Positions 1-6,169 are shown, counted from the stretch's first letter. The stretch: DNA of 14,594 nt from Oribacterium parvum (GCA_938022235.1 CALIEL010000418.1:1-14594); one strand, 5' to 3'. Translations and numbers: made by a program. Notes: generated from the sequence alone by a model not told the origin.

Positions 1-207
1 TATGAGTTCTTAAACTCCAAGCTTCCGGCGGTGGGAGACTATGCCACCACCAAGGAGGGCTTAAAGGGAGAGGTGGTTTCCGTTTCTGTCTTAAACCAGA
101 AGGTAAAGCTGATTGTAAACTTGGAAAAGGAAGATGAGAAGGAGCTTCGGGAGTATGAGGTTTCGGAACTGAAGTTTAAGCCAAGACGGAGAAAAGACGA
201 AGCCTAA
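1..207 (+). CDS. ricT: RicT/YaaT-type PSP1 domain protein, C-terminal fragment
   Basis: The 5' end lies outside the window; 68 codons are visible, ending in TAA at 205-207. The visible tail (roughly ...LPAVGDYATTKEGLKGEVVSV..., then a basic end KPRRRKDEA) matches the C-terminal part of RicT/YaaT PSP1-domain proteins, where an 'LPxVGDxVxTxxGxGxVVSV' stretch and a short basic tail are usual. In Bacillus, RicT is part of the RicA-RicF-RicT iron-sulfur complex that affects RNase Y-dependent mRNA maturation; that role is known for the family and is not shown here. The next gene is a TrmN6-like methyltransferase 36 nt downstream, the same order as the yaaT-yabA-yabB region of Bacillus (without yabA), which supports the call. 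The conserved Cys-containing PSP1 core cannot be seen. Confidence 0.72.
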   Translation, partial: YEFLNSKLPAVGDYATTKEGLKGEVVSVSVLNQKVKLIVNLEKEDEKELREYEVSELKFKPRRRKDEA

Positions 208-243
208 GTATGGTTTTCAAAGGGAAAGAATATTAATTTTATC

Positions 244-1002
244 ATGGAAAGAATAGATGATTTACAATGCAAGGGCTACCGGATTATTCAGGATTCGGAA
301 GCCTTTTGTTATGGAACGGATGCGGTGCTTTTGGCAAATTTCGCAAAGCAGGGGGTAAAGAGAGGAAGAGTTTTCGATCTCTGTACCGGAAATGGAATTG
401 TGCCCTTGCTTTTGGCGGCGAAAACAGAGGCGGAAAGCATTTACGGAATCGAAATTCAAAGGGAGGCGGTGGAGCTTGCTAGAAGATCCGTAGCCTTAAA
501 TAAAGAGGAGCGAATCCATATCCTGGAGGGAGACCTTTGCAAAATCCAAGAGCAAAGGACGGCAGAGGGGAAAAGCCTGGCCTCCTCCTTTACGGTGGTG
601 ACCGCAAATCCTCCCTATATGCAGGGAGACCTGCAAAATCCGCTGGAAAAGAAAAATATCGCAAGACATGAGGTGAGCTGCAGTTTTTCTGATGTTGCGG
701 AGGCGGCAAGATATTTACTGGCCCCTAAGGGGAAGTTTTATCTAGTGCATCGGCCGAAACGAATGGCGGAGATTATCAGTATTTTACGGGAAAAGGGACT
801 GGAGCCGAAAAGATTGCAGATGGTTCATTCCTTTGTGGAGGGAGAGGCAAAGCTTTTCCTTTTGGAAGCGGTGCGGGGAGCCTCCCTGGAGCTTCGGATT
901 TTACCGCCCTTGATTCTGTATCGGGAAAAGGGAATCTACAGCAAGGAGCTGCTGGAGATTTATGGAATGGATGCATCGGAGGATAGTGGAGTGAATGCTT
1001 AG
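244..1002 (+). CDS. trmN6: tRNA1(Val) adenine-37 N6-methyltransferase (TrmN6/YabB type)
   Basis: A 252-residue SAM-dependent methyltransferase. Residues 44-54 (FDLCTGNGIVP) are the glycine-rich SAM-binding motif I. IYGIEIQ at about 66-72 ends in the acidic motif II residue that binds the SAM ribose. NPPY at 122-125 is the catalytic motif IV typical of N6-adenine methyltransferases. The start (MERIDDLQCKGYRIIQ...F.YGTDAVLLA) is characteristic of the YabB/TrmN6 group, which methylates A37 of tRNA-Val; length is normal. The family is known and the tRNA target is inferred by homology. It follows ricT by 36 nt and is probably co-transcribed. The ribosome binding site is only a purine-rich AAAGGGAAAGAA at about 217-228, fairly far from the ATG. 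The 16S rRNA methyltransferase RsmI that usually follows in Bacillus is absent; the next gene is unrelated. Confidence 0.88.
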   Translation: MERIDDLQCKGYRIIQDSEAFCYGTDAVLLANFAKQGVKRGRVFDLCTGNGIVPLLLAAKTEAESIYGIEIQREAVELARRSVALNKEERIHILEGDLCKIQEQRTAEGKSLASSFTVVTANPPYMQGDLQNPLEKKNIARHEVSCSFSDVAEAARYLLAPKGKFYLVHRPKRMAEIISILREKGLEPKRLQMVHSFVEGEAKLFLLEAVRGASLELRILPPLILYREKGIYSKELLEIYGMDASEDSGVNA

Positions 1003-1096
1003 GAAAAAGCCGGCTCAGAAAGCGCCATCTTTCCGTCGTATTTCTCCCATTAATTAATCAGGGAAGTAGGAGAAAAATCAATAGAGAAATACGTAG

Positions 1097-1170
1097 AGAA
1101 AGGGCTAAAACCTTATCCGTATACGGATATTATCCGAATATGGAGTCTAGGCAGAGGCCCTTTCTTTTGT
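1097..1170 (+). terminator. Possible large-loop terminator after trmN6
   Basis: AGAAAGGGC (1097-1105) pairs perfectly with GCCCTTTCT (1157-1165), and the second arm runs into TTTGTT. The 51-nt interior contains the 16-bp palindrome at 1114-1129, so the RNA could fold as a stem carrying an internal hairpin. The U-tract is short and interrupted, so termination is only plausible. It could instead be a regulatory leader structure. Confidence 0.4.
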
Positions 1171-1301
1171 TATGGTAAGGCTAAGACCGGTCAACGTTGT
1201 TGCTTTGGAGAGAGTCTACAGAGAAGTCTTTCTCAAGAATGAAAAATTTCAAAAGAAAGGAGGAATTTTATCGTTTTTTCACAAGCTTTTTTGCATTCTG
1301 T

Positions 1302-1309
1302 GGTAAAAT
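1302..1309 (+). promoter_or_regulatory. Possible extended -10 promoter for the DUF2156-GNAT pair
   Basis: TGGTAAAAT fits an extended -10 element (TGn followed by TAAAAT). No good -35 hexamer is found at 16-18 nt; a TTCACA lies 20 nt upstream, which is too far. The resulting transcript would have a leader of about 30 nt containing the ribosome binding site GAAAGGAAGG before the ATG at 1349. Confidence 0.4.
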
Positions 1310-1348
1310 GTCCCAAGTAGTAAGCAGTTCCTGAAAGGAAGGACAAAT

Positions 1349-2344
1349 ATGGCATTGGATGCGAAAAAATTGGTATTTGAGCCAATACGGGTGGAGGACT
1401 CCGTCCGTATTGCTCCTTATTTTTATCGAAGACCGAACAAAACCTGTGATAGTTGCGCTTTGGACAGCTACCTCTGGGCGGAATATTGTGACACCCGCAT
1501 AGCAGAGTGGGAGGACAAGGCTCTTTTTATTCTGATGGCAAAGGATGGAGAGCAGTATACCGCCACGCCCTACTGTGACGAAGAGGATTTGCCTCAGTAT
1601 TTTGATTTGATTAAGGATTACTTTAATCAGGTTTTGAAGAAGCCTTTAAAAATCTATCTGGCGGACGAAGAGGCGGTAAAGTACCTGCATTTGGAGGAGG
1701 ATCCCCGCTTTATCGTACGGGAAGAGGAGGATTACAAGGACTACCTCTATGACGCGGAGGAGCTGCGAACTCTGCCGGGAAAGCGTTTTCATAAGAAGAA
1801 GAATCTTGTTAACAAGTTCAAGAGAGAATATGAGGGTCGCTGGGAATACAGAAGTATTCGTTGTCTGGAAAAACAGGCGGTATGGGACTTTTTGGATCGT
1901 TGGTATACCCACCGAATCAAGGAGGAGGGAAACGGAGAGGAAACCCTGGAATATGAAATCAAGGGAATCCACGAGGTTTTACAAAACTGCTTTACCATTG
2001 ACCACTATATCGGCGGCATATTCATAGACGGAAAGCTGGAGGCCTTCTCCATCGGCGCTTACAATCCCCGTGAGGAAATGGCCAGCATTTCCATTGAAAA
2101 GGGTAATCCCAATGTCCCCGGAATTTATCAGGTGATTAACCAGGAATTTCTGCTTCATGAATTCCCTCAGGCAAAGCTGGTAAACCGGGAGGATGATATG
2201 GGGCTGCAAGGTCTTCGGAAGGCAAAGGAAAGCTATAATCCCATCGGTTTTGCCAGAAAATACATGGTATTGCAGAAGGATTTCCAGGGCTATGAGAAGT
2301 ATCTTACGGATAAGTATGAGGAAGAAGTAGAAGACTATGAGTAG
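1349..2344 (+). CDS. DUF2156 (phosphatidylglycerol lysyltransferase C-terminal-like) protein
   Basis: A 331-residue soluble protein with no signal peptide or membrane segment. The layout matches stand-alone DUF2156 proteins of Clostridia: an N-terminal half with DSCALDSYLWAEYC and RFHKKKNLVNKFKREYEGRWEYRSI near the middle, then a GNAT-like C-terminal half (HYIGGIFIDGKLEAFSIGAYN, ISIEKGNPNVPGIYQVINQEFL, and LVNREDDMGLQGLRKAKESY). DUF2156 is the two-GNAT-fold domain also found in MprF, where it transfers an aminoacyl group from tRNA to lipid; the soluble stand-alone members have no settled function, so I assign only the fold. It starts at an ATG preceded by GAAAGGAAGG. It overlaps the next gene by 8 nt, so the two are very likely translationally coupled and act in one pathway. 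Confidence 0.85.
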   Translation: MALDAKKLVFEPIRVEDSVRIAPYFYRRPNKTCDSCALDSYLWAEYCDTRIAEWEDKALFILMAKDGEQYTATPYCDEEDLPQYFDLIKDYFNQVLKKPLKIYLADEEAVKYLHLEEDPRFIVREEEDYKDYLYDAEELRTLPGKRFHKKKNLVNKFKREYEGRWEYRSIRCLEKQAVWDFLDRWYTHRIKEEGNGEETLEYEIKGIHEVLQNCFTIDHYIGGIFIDGKLEAFSIGAYNPREEMASISIEKGNPNVPGIYQVINQEFLLHEFPQAKLVNREDDMGLQGLRKAKESYNPIGFARKYMVLQKDFQGYEKYLTDKYEEEVEDYE

Positions 2345-2987
2345 ACGAATTCTTCTTTTACAAACGGAGGCGGAACAGGAAAGAACGAAGGCCTTGTATC
2401 GGGAGATCTTCCCGGAGGATTCGGAAGCCTTTGTGGACTTCTATTATCGTAAAAGACCGAAGAGAATCCTTGCCATGGAGGAAGAGGGAGAGATTGTGGG
2501 CATGCTCCATATCAATCCTTTCAGTATGTCCTTCTTTAAAAAGGAGCTTACGGCAAGTTACCTCTATGCCATCGGTACCAAGAAAGAAAAGAGAAAGCAG
2601 GGGATTATGGGAGAGCTGCTTCGCCGTGCCTTTTCTCTTTTAGAGGAGGAAGGAGAGCCCTTTTGCTTCCTGATTCCCGTGTCGGAAAGCATTTACAGCC
2701 CCTACGGCTTTCGGACTATAGGAAAGCTTAGCCTGGAAGAAAAGCCTTTGGAAGAAATCGAGAAGTCTGTACTTTATGCCCTTCCCACCAAGGAACTTTT
2801 AGATAGAAGGGCAGAGGAAGGGGCCCTTTCCGATGAGGAGGATGAACTGCCGGAGGATCCGGTGGTGATGCTGAAAATATTGAACCCGGAGGCCTTTCGA
2901 AAGCTCAGCGGCTATACAGACGATACGGAAGATGCTCTTTTGCAGAGACTGGCAAAGGAGAGGATTTATATTATTGATGTGGACTAA
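2337..2987 (+). CDS. GNAT family N-acetyltransferase
   Basis: A 216-residue acyltransferase-fold protein. Residues 50-60 (EGEIVGMLHIN) form the strand pair before the cofactor site. YLYAIGTKKEKRKQGIMGELL at about 76-95 contains the acetyl-CoA-binding loop, although the position usually held by Gly/Ala in (Q/R)xxGx(G/A) is Met. LIPVSESIYSPYGF at about 112-125 is typical of the Eis-like group of GNATs, where Tyr acts near the active site. Its ATG lies inside the end of the DUF2156 gene (8-nt overlap), so expression is probably coupled. The substrate cannot be told from sequence. A 22-bp near-perfect tandem duplication spans its stop codon (2971-3014), so the C-terminus may have been altered recently. 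Confidence 0.83.
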   Translation: MSRRILLLQTEAEQERTKALYREIFPEDSEAFVDFYYRKRPKRILAMEEEGEIVGMLHINPFSMSFFKKELTASYLYAIGTKKEKRKQGIMGELLRRAFSLLEEEGEPFCFLIPVSESIYSPYGFRTIGKLSLEEKPLEEIEKSVLYALPTKELLDRRAEEGALSDEEDELPEDPVVMLKILNPEAFRKLSGYTDDTEDALLQRLAKERIYIIDVD

Positions 2988-3014
2988 TTTTATTATTGCT
3001 ATGGACTAATTTTA
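2971..3014 (+). repeat. 22-bp tandem duplication across the GNAT stop codon
   Basis: Bases 2971-2992 and 2993-3014 are direct neighbours and agree at 20 of 22 positions (differences at 2977/2999 and 2979/3001). The first copy encodes the last residues and TAA of the GNAT gene; the second is non-coding and lies immediately upstream of the rpsF promoter. Confidence 0.8.
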
Positions 3015-3018
3015 ATGC

Positions 3019-3047
3019 TTGCAATCAGTAGAGAACTTTGCTATCAT
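3019..3047 (+). promoter_or_regulatory. Promoter of the rpsF-ssb-rpsR operon
   Basis: TTGCAA at 3019-3024 and TATCAT at 3042-3047 are separated by exactly 17 nt. TG at 3039-3040 makes the -10 an extended one (TGCTATCAT). This is a good sigma-A type promoter and predicts a leader of about 60 nt before the rpsF start. Confidence 0.72.
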
Positions 3048-3070
3048 TGTTAGCTGTATCACTATTCCTT

Positions 3071-3090
3071 GCTTTTCCAAAAGGAAAGGC
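3071..3090 (+). promoter_or_regulatory. Hairpin in the rpsF leader
   Basis: GCTTTTCC (3071-3078) and GGAAAGGC (3083-3090) form an 8-bp stem with one G-U pair and an AAAA loop. It sits 26 nt before the start codon, upstream of the strong AAGGAGGT ribosome binding site. Leaders of rpsF are known to bind S6:S18 in many bacteria, but the CCG loop element expected of that motif is not evident here, so an autoregulatory role is uncertain. Confidence 0.4.
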
Positions 3091-3116
3091 CAGAGACCAA
3101 AAGGAGGTAAAAGCGA

Positions 3117-3458
3117 ATGAACAAGTATGAGTTATGCGTTGTTCTCAGTGCGAAGCTCGATGATGAGGAGAGAGCAGCAGCCATTGAAAAGATTAAGGGA
3201 TTTATCACCCGTTACAATGGTACTGTTGTAGAGCCTATCGAAGAGTGGGGTAAGAAGAGACTGGCTTATGAAATTCAGCACATGAAAGAAGCCTACTACT
3301 ATTTCATCCCGTTCACAGGAGATGCAAACACTCCTAACGAGCTCGAGGACCAGGTTCGTATTATGGAACCGGTAATCCGCTATCTTGTGGTTAAGCCAGA
3401 AGAAGAAACAGCTAAGACAAAGAAGCATGAGCCTGCAGCAGAAGCAGTAGCTGAATAA
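3117..3458 (+). CDS. rpsF: 30S ribosomal protein S6
   Basis: A 113-residue protein that covers the S6 family from its first residues: MNKYELCVVLSAKLDDEER, VVEPIEEWGKKRLAYEIQ (residues about 37-54), YYYFIPFTGD, and IRYLVVKPEE near the end. S6 binds 16S rRNA as a heterodimer with S18 on the small-subunit platform. The last 20 residues (TAKTKKHEPAAEAVAE) are a low-complexity tail common in Firmicute S6. A strong ribosome binding site (AAGGAGGT at about 3101-3108) decides the start. It is the first gene of the classical rpsF-ssb-rpsR operon and is followed by ssb after 22 nt. Confidence 0.97.
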   Translation: MNKYELCVVLSAKLDDEERAAAIEKIKGFITRYNGTVVEPIEEWGKKRLAYEIQHMKEAYYYFIPFTGDANTPNELEDQVRIMEPVIRYLVVKPEEETAKTKKHEPAAEAVAE

Positions 3459-3480
3459 GCAAGCGGAAAGCGAGTAAAAC

Positions 3481-3936
3481 ATGAACAGAGTTATCCTGAT
3501 GGGTAGATTGGTAAGAGATCCGGAAATTCGGTATTCCCAGGGTGAGAACAGCATGGCCATTGCAAGATATACTCTTGCCGTGGACAGAAGAGGCCGCAGA
3601 AACCAAAACGATGGACAGCCTACAGCAGATTTTATCCGTTGTGTGTCCTTCGGACAGAGAGCAGAATTTGCAGAGAAGTATATGCATCAAGGGATGCGTA
3701 TGTTGGTATCCGGCAGTATTCAGACAGGCAGTTATCAGAACAAAGACGGACAAACCGTATATACCACAGACATTATTGTGGATGACCAGGAGTTTGCAGA
3801 CAGCAAAGGACAGGGAGGCAACACTTCCTATTCCCGTTCTTCCGGCCCCTATGTAGGCGGCGGAGAAGAGGATCTTGGAGAAGGATTTATGAATATACCT
3901 GATGGGGTAGAGGACGAGGGACTCCCCTTCACTTAG
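3481..3936 (+). CDS. ssb: Single-stranded DNA-binding protein
   Basis: A 151-residue SSB. Residues 1 to about 105 are the OB fold, with MNRVILMGRLVRDPEIRY, ADFIRCVSFGQRAEFAEKYMHQGMR and GSYQNKDGQTVYTTDIIVDDQEFAD all highly typical. A Gly/Ser-rich linker follows (about 106-130), and the acidic tip ends EDEGLPFT, close to the DDxxPF tip that recruits replication and repair proteins; the final extra Thr is a small deviation. It is translated from the rpsF-rpsR message, 22 nt after rpsF. Its own ribosome binding site is weak (GCGGAAAGCGAG at about 3464-3475), so coupling to rpsF translation is likely. Given its place in the ribosomal operon and its normal length, this is probably the main replicative SSB. 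Confidence 0.96.
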   Translation: MNRVILMGRLVRDPEIRYSQGENSMAIARYTLAVDRRGRRNQNDGQPTADFIRCVSFGQRAEFAEKYMHQGMRMLVSGSIQTGSYQNKDGQTVYTTDIIVDDQEFADSKGQGGNTSYSRSSGPYVGGGEEDLGEGFMNIPDGVEDEGLPFT

Positions 3937-3996
3937 GTAGGGAAGGTTTCCTCAGGATGAAGAGCAGCTAAGCTGCAATATAGAAGGAGGAAAGCC

Positions 3997-4269
3997 ATGG
4001 CATTTCAGAAGTCAGATAAGAGTGGTTCAGCAAGACCAAGAAGAGCCGGCGCAGGCTTCCGCAGCAGAAAGAAAGTTTGTGGATTCTGCGGAGATAAGGT
4101 AAAGCCGGTAGATTATAAGGATGTAGGAACATTAAGAAAGTATATCTCTGAGAGAGGAAAGATTCTTCCCAGAAGAATTACAGGTTCTTGTGCATTACAT
4201 CAGAGAGCAATCACTACCGCTATCAAGCGTGCAAGACACATTGCTTTGTTACCATACCAGGTAGATTAA
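3997..4269 (+). CDS. rpsR: 30S ribosomal protein S18 (zinc-ligand-containing type)
   Basis: A 90-residue S18, complete from MAFQKSDKSG to LPYQVD. The core VDYKDVGTLRKYISERGKILPRRITG (about 38-63) is diagnostic. Cys28, Cys31, Cys65 and His68 (CGFC and CALH) form the Cys3His set seen in zinc-containing S18 proteins, so this looks like the 'C+' form and not a zinc-independent paralogue; that is inferred from the ligands. The ribosome binding site AGAAGGAGGA just before the ATG is strong. It closes the rpsF-ssb-rpsR operon and is followed 8 nt later by a good intrinsic terminator. Confidence 0.97.
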   Translation: MAFQKSDKSGSARPRRAGAGFRSRKKVCGFCGDKVKPVDYKDVGTLRKYISERGKILPRRITGSCALHQRAITTAIKRARHIALLPYQVD

Positions 4270-4276
4270 TGAGAAT

Positions 4277-4307
4277 AGCTCCACGAAAGTGGGGCTGTTT
4301 TTTGTTT
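4277..4307 (+). terminator. Intrinsic terminator of the rpsF-ssb-rpsR operon
   Basis: AGCTCCAC (4277-4284), loop GAAA, then GTGGGGCT (4289-4296) form an 8-bp stem with one G-U pair. It is followed directly by GTTTTTTGTTT. Confidence 0.9.
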
Positions 4308-4640
4308 ATCCAAATTTAAAAAAATATTTCCAACTGTCCTTTTTTTAGTATGCCCAAGGCTAAATAGTAGAAGAAAAAAATCTGAAGGGCCAAACACTAT
4401 AGTGCAGAGTTTTTTCTTTGAGAGAATATTATGTTTAGCAAGGAAACTTGCAATCTGATGATTGTGAAAGGAAGGAGCTTACCCATTAGCTAAGAACAAT
4501 GTTATTTAGTTACTCTTTGTTTGAAGATTATAATTTCAAGCAAAGTCAACGAATCCATAAAGGGTTTGGATAATGTTCTGACACACTTGAAAGCTTATTT
4601 GATTAACACTCCGTAACTCTACTTGAGTGTTTACACAAAA
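4308..4640. other. AT-rich gap without recognisable genes
   Basis: Between the rpsR terminator and the stop codon of the minus-strand HXXEE gene there are 333 bases without a credible reading frame. Small structures seen: a palindrome CACTATAGTG at 4395-4404, a GCAAG-GAAA-CTTGC hairpin at 4438-4451, and a 7-bp inverted repeat (AACACTC 4605-4611 with GAGTGTT 4625-4631) close to the end of the HXXEE gene. The last lacks a U-tract in either direction, so it is not a convincing terminator. Confidence 0.5.
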
Positions 4641-5144
4641 TTATTGACAGTATCTACTTTCAAAAAAGTTTTGTATAACGGGCATTATTTTATGCAGAAA
4701 ATGAAGATTAGCATAGACTAAAATCATTGCGATAAGTGTATAACCTATTAAACTCATATTATTTTCCCAGTAATGGTGGATTATCATTAGCATCAGAGGA
4801 ATTTGTATAACTGCTGTATATATACCTGGAACATATCCTTTGAATTGAATACACATTTTTATGTGAATAAACAAATGAAAAGTATAAGCAACACAGAATC
4901 CAAAATACAGTTCATTATTGTCAGTTATTTTACAGATGAGTGATATAATTAGTAAAATTACAAATTCTTCCAATACTCCTACAGAAAAGGCAGAGCTATT
5001 ACTTACTTTACCGAAAAAAGTATACTTTTGATTTTGTTTCTTGTATTTCTTACTATTTTTCCATAATGGAACAAAAATTATTTCTTCGAAATCATGAAGT
5101 ATAAAGAGTGTTGGCAATAGATAATAAGTAAATATTAAATCCAT
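4641..5144 (-). CDS. HXXEE-family integral membrane protein
   Basis: A 167-residue, very hydrophobic protein. It carries the three marks I know for the HXXEE Pfam family: the motif itself, HDFEE at residues 17-21 in the first membrane segment; conserved histidines (His90 and His94 in FHLFIH); and a YxPG motif (YVPG, 104-107). A second Glu pair lies at 59-60 (LEEF). Hydrophobic stretches at about 3-27, 55-71, 79-101, 108-122 and 130-150 suggest four or five helices. The His/Glu sets within helices would suit a metal site or intramembrane catalysis, but the family has no established function. The start is supported by GAAAGGAGA 5' of the ATG on the minus strand and by a strong promoter. It is far more AT-rich than the flanking operons (16 G/C in 60 bases at 4861-4920). 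Confidence 0.85.
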   Translation of the reverse strand: MDLIFTYYLLPTLFILHDFEEIIFVPLWKNSKKYKKQNQKYTFFGKVSNSSAFSVGVLEEFVILLIISLICKITDNNELYFGFCVAYTFHLFIHIKMCIQFKGYVPGIYTAVIQIPLMLMIIHHYWENNMSLIGYTLIAMILVYANLHFLHKIMPVIQNFFESRYCQ

Positions 5145-5159
5145 TTTTTCTCCTTTCTT

Positions 5160-5189
5160 TTACTATTCATAATTATATAGCGGTAATAT
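5160..5189 (+). promoter_or_regulatory. Weak divergent promoter for the SRPBCC-SAP pair
   Basis: TTACTA (5160-5165) and TAATAT (5184-5189) lie 18 nt apart and overlap the minus-strand HXXEE promoter almost completely. The two directions would compete for RNA polymerase. Confidence 0.45.
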
Positions 5190-5199
5190 TTATTGTCAA
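5172..5199 (-). promoter_or_regulatory. Strong promoter for the HXXEE gene
   Basis: Read on the minus strand, TTGACA (5199-5194) and TATAAT (5177-5172), both perfect consensus hexamers, are 16 nt apart. The predicted start near 5165 gives a leader of about 20 nt that is mostly ribosome binding site. Confidence 0.75.
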
Positions 5200-5216
5200 T
5201 TTTATGGGAGGTCACC

Positions 5217-5477
5217 ATGGCTATTGCTAACATTAAGGTCATACTATTATGCCCAATAGAAAAGATATGGAATAAGATAACTGACTTAAACGATTTTGTT
5301 TGGAGAAGTGATTTCAGGAATATAAGAATTATAGATGAAAATAAATTTGTGGAAATTTCTAAAGATGGAATTGAAACATATTTTGAAGTTACAGAATGTA
5401 TTCAAAATCAATGTTGGTCATTTGAAATAGAAAACCAAAATATCAAAGGAACTTGGGTAGGAAAACAAATTAGGTAA
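5217..5477 (+). CDS. SRPBCC family protein, C-terminally truncated
   Basis: From the ATG at 5217, chosen because GGGAGGT lies at 5206-5212 (an upstream TTG at 5193 has no such site), the product is 86 residues. MAIANIKVILLCPIEKIWNKITDLNDFVWRSDF and FVEISKDGIETYFEVTE match the first half of small SRPBCC (START-like, ligand-binding fold) proteins of Firmicutes, which run to about 140 residues. The match holds up to IKGTWVGK near residue 83, then the frame ends within four codons. The missing part includes the long C-terminal helix that closes the ligand pocket, so the protein is probably not functional. Reading through the stop gives only IGFEEIE before another stop, which suggests an internal deletion and not a single frameshift. 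It is followed 23 nt later by the SAP-domain gene. Confidence 0.7.
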   Translation: MAIANIKVILLCPIEKIWNKITDLNDFVWRSDFRNIRIIDENKFVEISKDGIETYFEVTECIQNQCWSFEIENQNIKGTWVGKQIR

Positions 5478-5500
5478 ATTGGTTTTGAGGAGATAGAATA

Positions 5501-6118
5501 ATGATAGGAAGTAGACCTGAGTTTGATAAAATTATATCGTTTGATGAGTTTAAAAAATACTATTGGTATCGTGAAGAACTTTCACAGATATGCAAGTCAT
5601 TAGGATTGGAATATAGAGGTACAAAACAGGAACTCAATGATATTATTGAGCAGTACTTTAAGGGCAATTTGATTAAAAAATCATCAATAAAAAATGAAAA
5701 GAAACAAATAGAAACTATTACCTTAGATACGCCATTACTTGAATGTGGTTTTTCCTTTAACGCACAATTTAGAGAATATTTTTCAATTTTAACAGATGTT
5801 TCACCATTTAAATTTACTGCTGATATGGCTACTGCTTGGAGAAAAGTAAAAAGCGAAAATGATTTGAGTTTTACAATTCAAGATATGCTGAAAGTTTATT
5901 ATGGAAAATCAGATTATGCCAAGTATGATAATTCGGTTTGTCAATGGAATCAATTTTTAAAGGATTTCTGTGCAGATGAAAATAGTTGCAACTATTCAAA
6001 TAAATTAAAAGTAGCTTCCATTCTTTGGAAAGAAGTTAGAAATTCAAGAAATGAAAAAATTTATTCAAAGAATCTTTTGACTGAATATGCTCATAAAATA
6101 AAAGAGTATTGCAAGTAG
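5501..6118 (+). CDS. SAP-domain protein with DUF6434-like C-terminus
   Basis: A 205-residue soluble protein. RPEFDK at 5-10 and the helical region 14-56 (FDEFKKYYWYREELSQICK..., then GTKQELNDIIEQYF) resemble the SAP fold, a short helix-turn-helix often used to bind DNA or RNA. A basic linker (SSIKNEKKQ) leads to a second domain from about residue 71 (IETITLDTPLLE...FREYFSILTD, then FTIQDMLKVYY and WNQFLKDFC) like the DUF6434 partner domain of small Firmicute SAP proteins. Function is unknown; nucleic-acid binding is inferred. A good ribosome binding site (GAGGAGA at 5487-5493) decides the start. It is very AT-rich (18 G/C in 60 bases at 5701-5760), sits downstream of the truncated SRPBCC gene and ends at a terminator-like hairpin. 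Confidence 0.75.
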   Translation: MIGSRPEFDKIISFDEFKKYYWYREELSQICKSLGLEYRGTKQELNDIIEQYFKGNLIKKSSIKNEKKQIETITLDTPLLECGFSFNAQFREYFSILTDVSPFKFTADMATAWRKVKSENDLSFTIQDMLKVYYGKSDYAKYDNSVCQWNQFLKDFCADENSCNYSNKLKVASILWKEVRNSRNEKIYSKNLLTEYAHKIKEYCK

Positions 6119-6169
6119 GATATTTTCAGCTTTATAAACTAACAATTTAATAAAAACTAACACATGAAC

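Larger units (their letters stand above)
1003..1348 (+). other. Non-coding gap with nested inverted repeats
   Basis: No coding potential is seen in these 346 bases. Visible structures: a 10-bp perfect inverted repeat (CGTATTTCTC at 1037-1046 with GAGAAATACG at 1084-1093); a competing 7-bp pairing (TTTCTCC at 1041-1047 with GGAGAAA at 1069-1075); a 16-bp perfect palindrome TATCCGTATACGGATA at 1114-1129 followed by a third TATCCG at 1131-1136; and an outer 9-bp pairing (AGAAAGGGC at 1097-1105 with GCCCTTTCT at 1157-1165) followed by TTTGTT. A strong Shine-Dalgarno-like AAAGGAGGAA near 1256-1265 has no start codon at proper spacing. The promoter of the next gene is at the 3' end of the gap. Confidence 0.6.

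Noticed and set aside
1124..1160. Slight resemblance to a purine riboswitch (ATTATCCGAATATGG followed by GTCT)
   Set aside because: The P2 and P3 stems, the loop-loop elements and a closing P1 helix are missing, and the downstream gene is not a purine gene.
1256..1265. Strong Shine-Dalgarno-like AAAGGAGGAA
   Set aside because: No ATG, GTG or TTG lies at a usable distance and no reading frame follows.
3132..3753. Minus-strand frames of 142 and 113 codons opposite rpsF and ssb
   Set aside because: They are antisense shadows of conserved ribosomal and ssb genes with no independent signals.
4395..4451. Palindrome CACTATAGTG and GCAAG-GAAA-CTTGC hairpin as a possible attachment site or terminator
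   Set aside because: They are short and common by chance in AT-rich DNA, with no matching copy at the other side of the accessory block and no proper U-tract.
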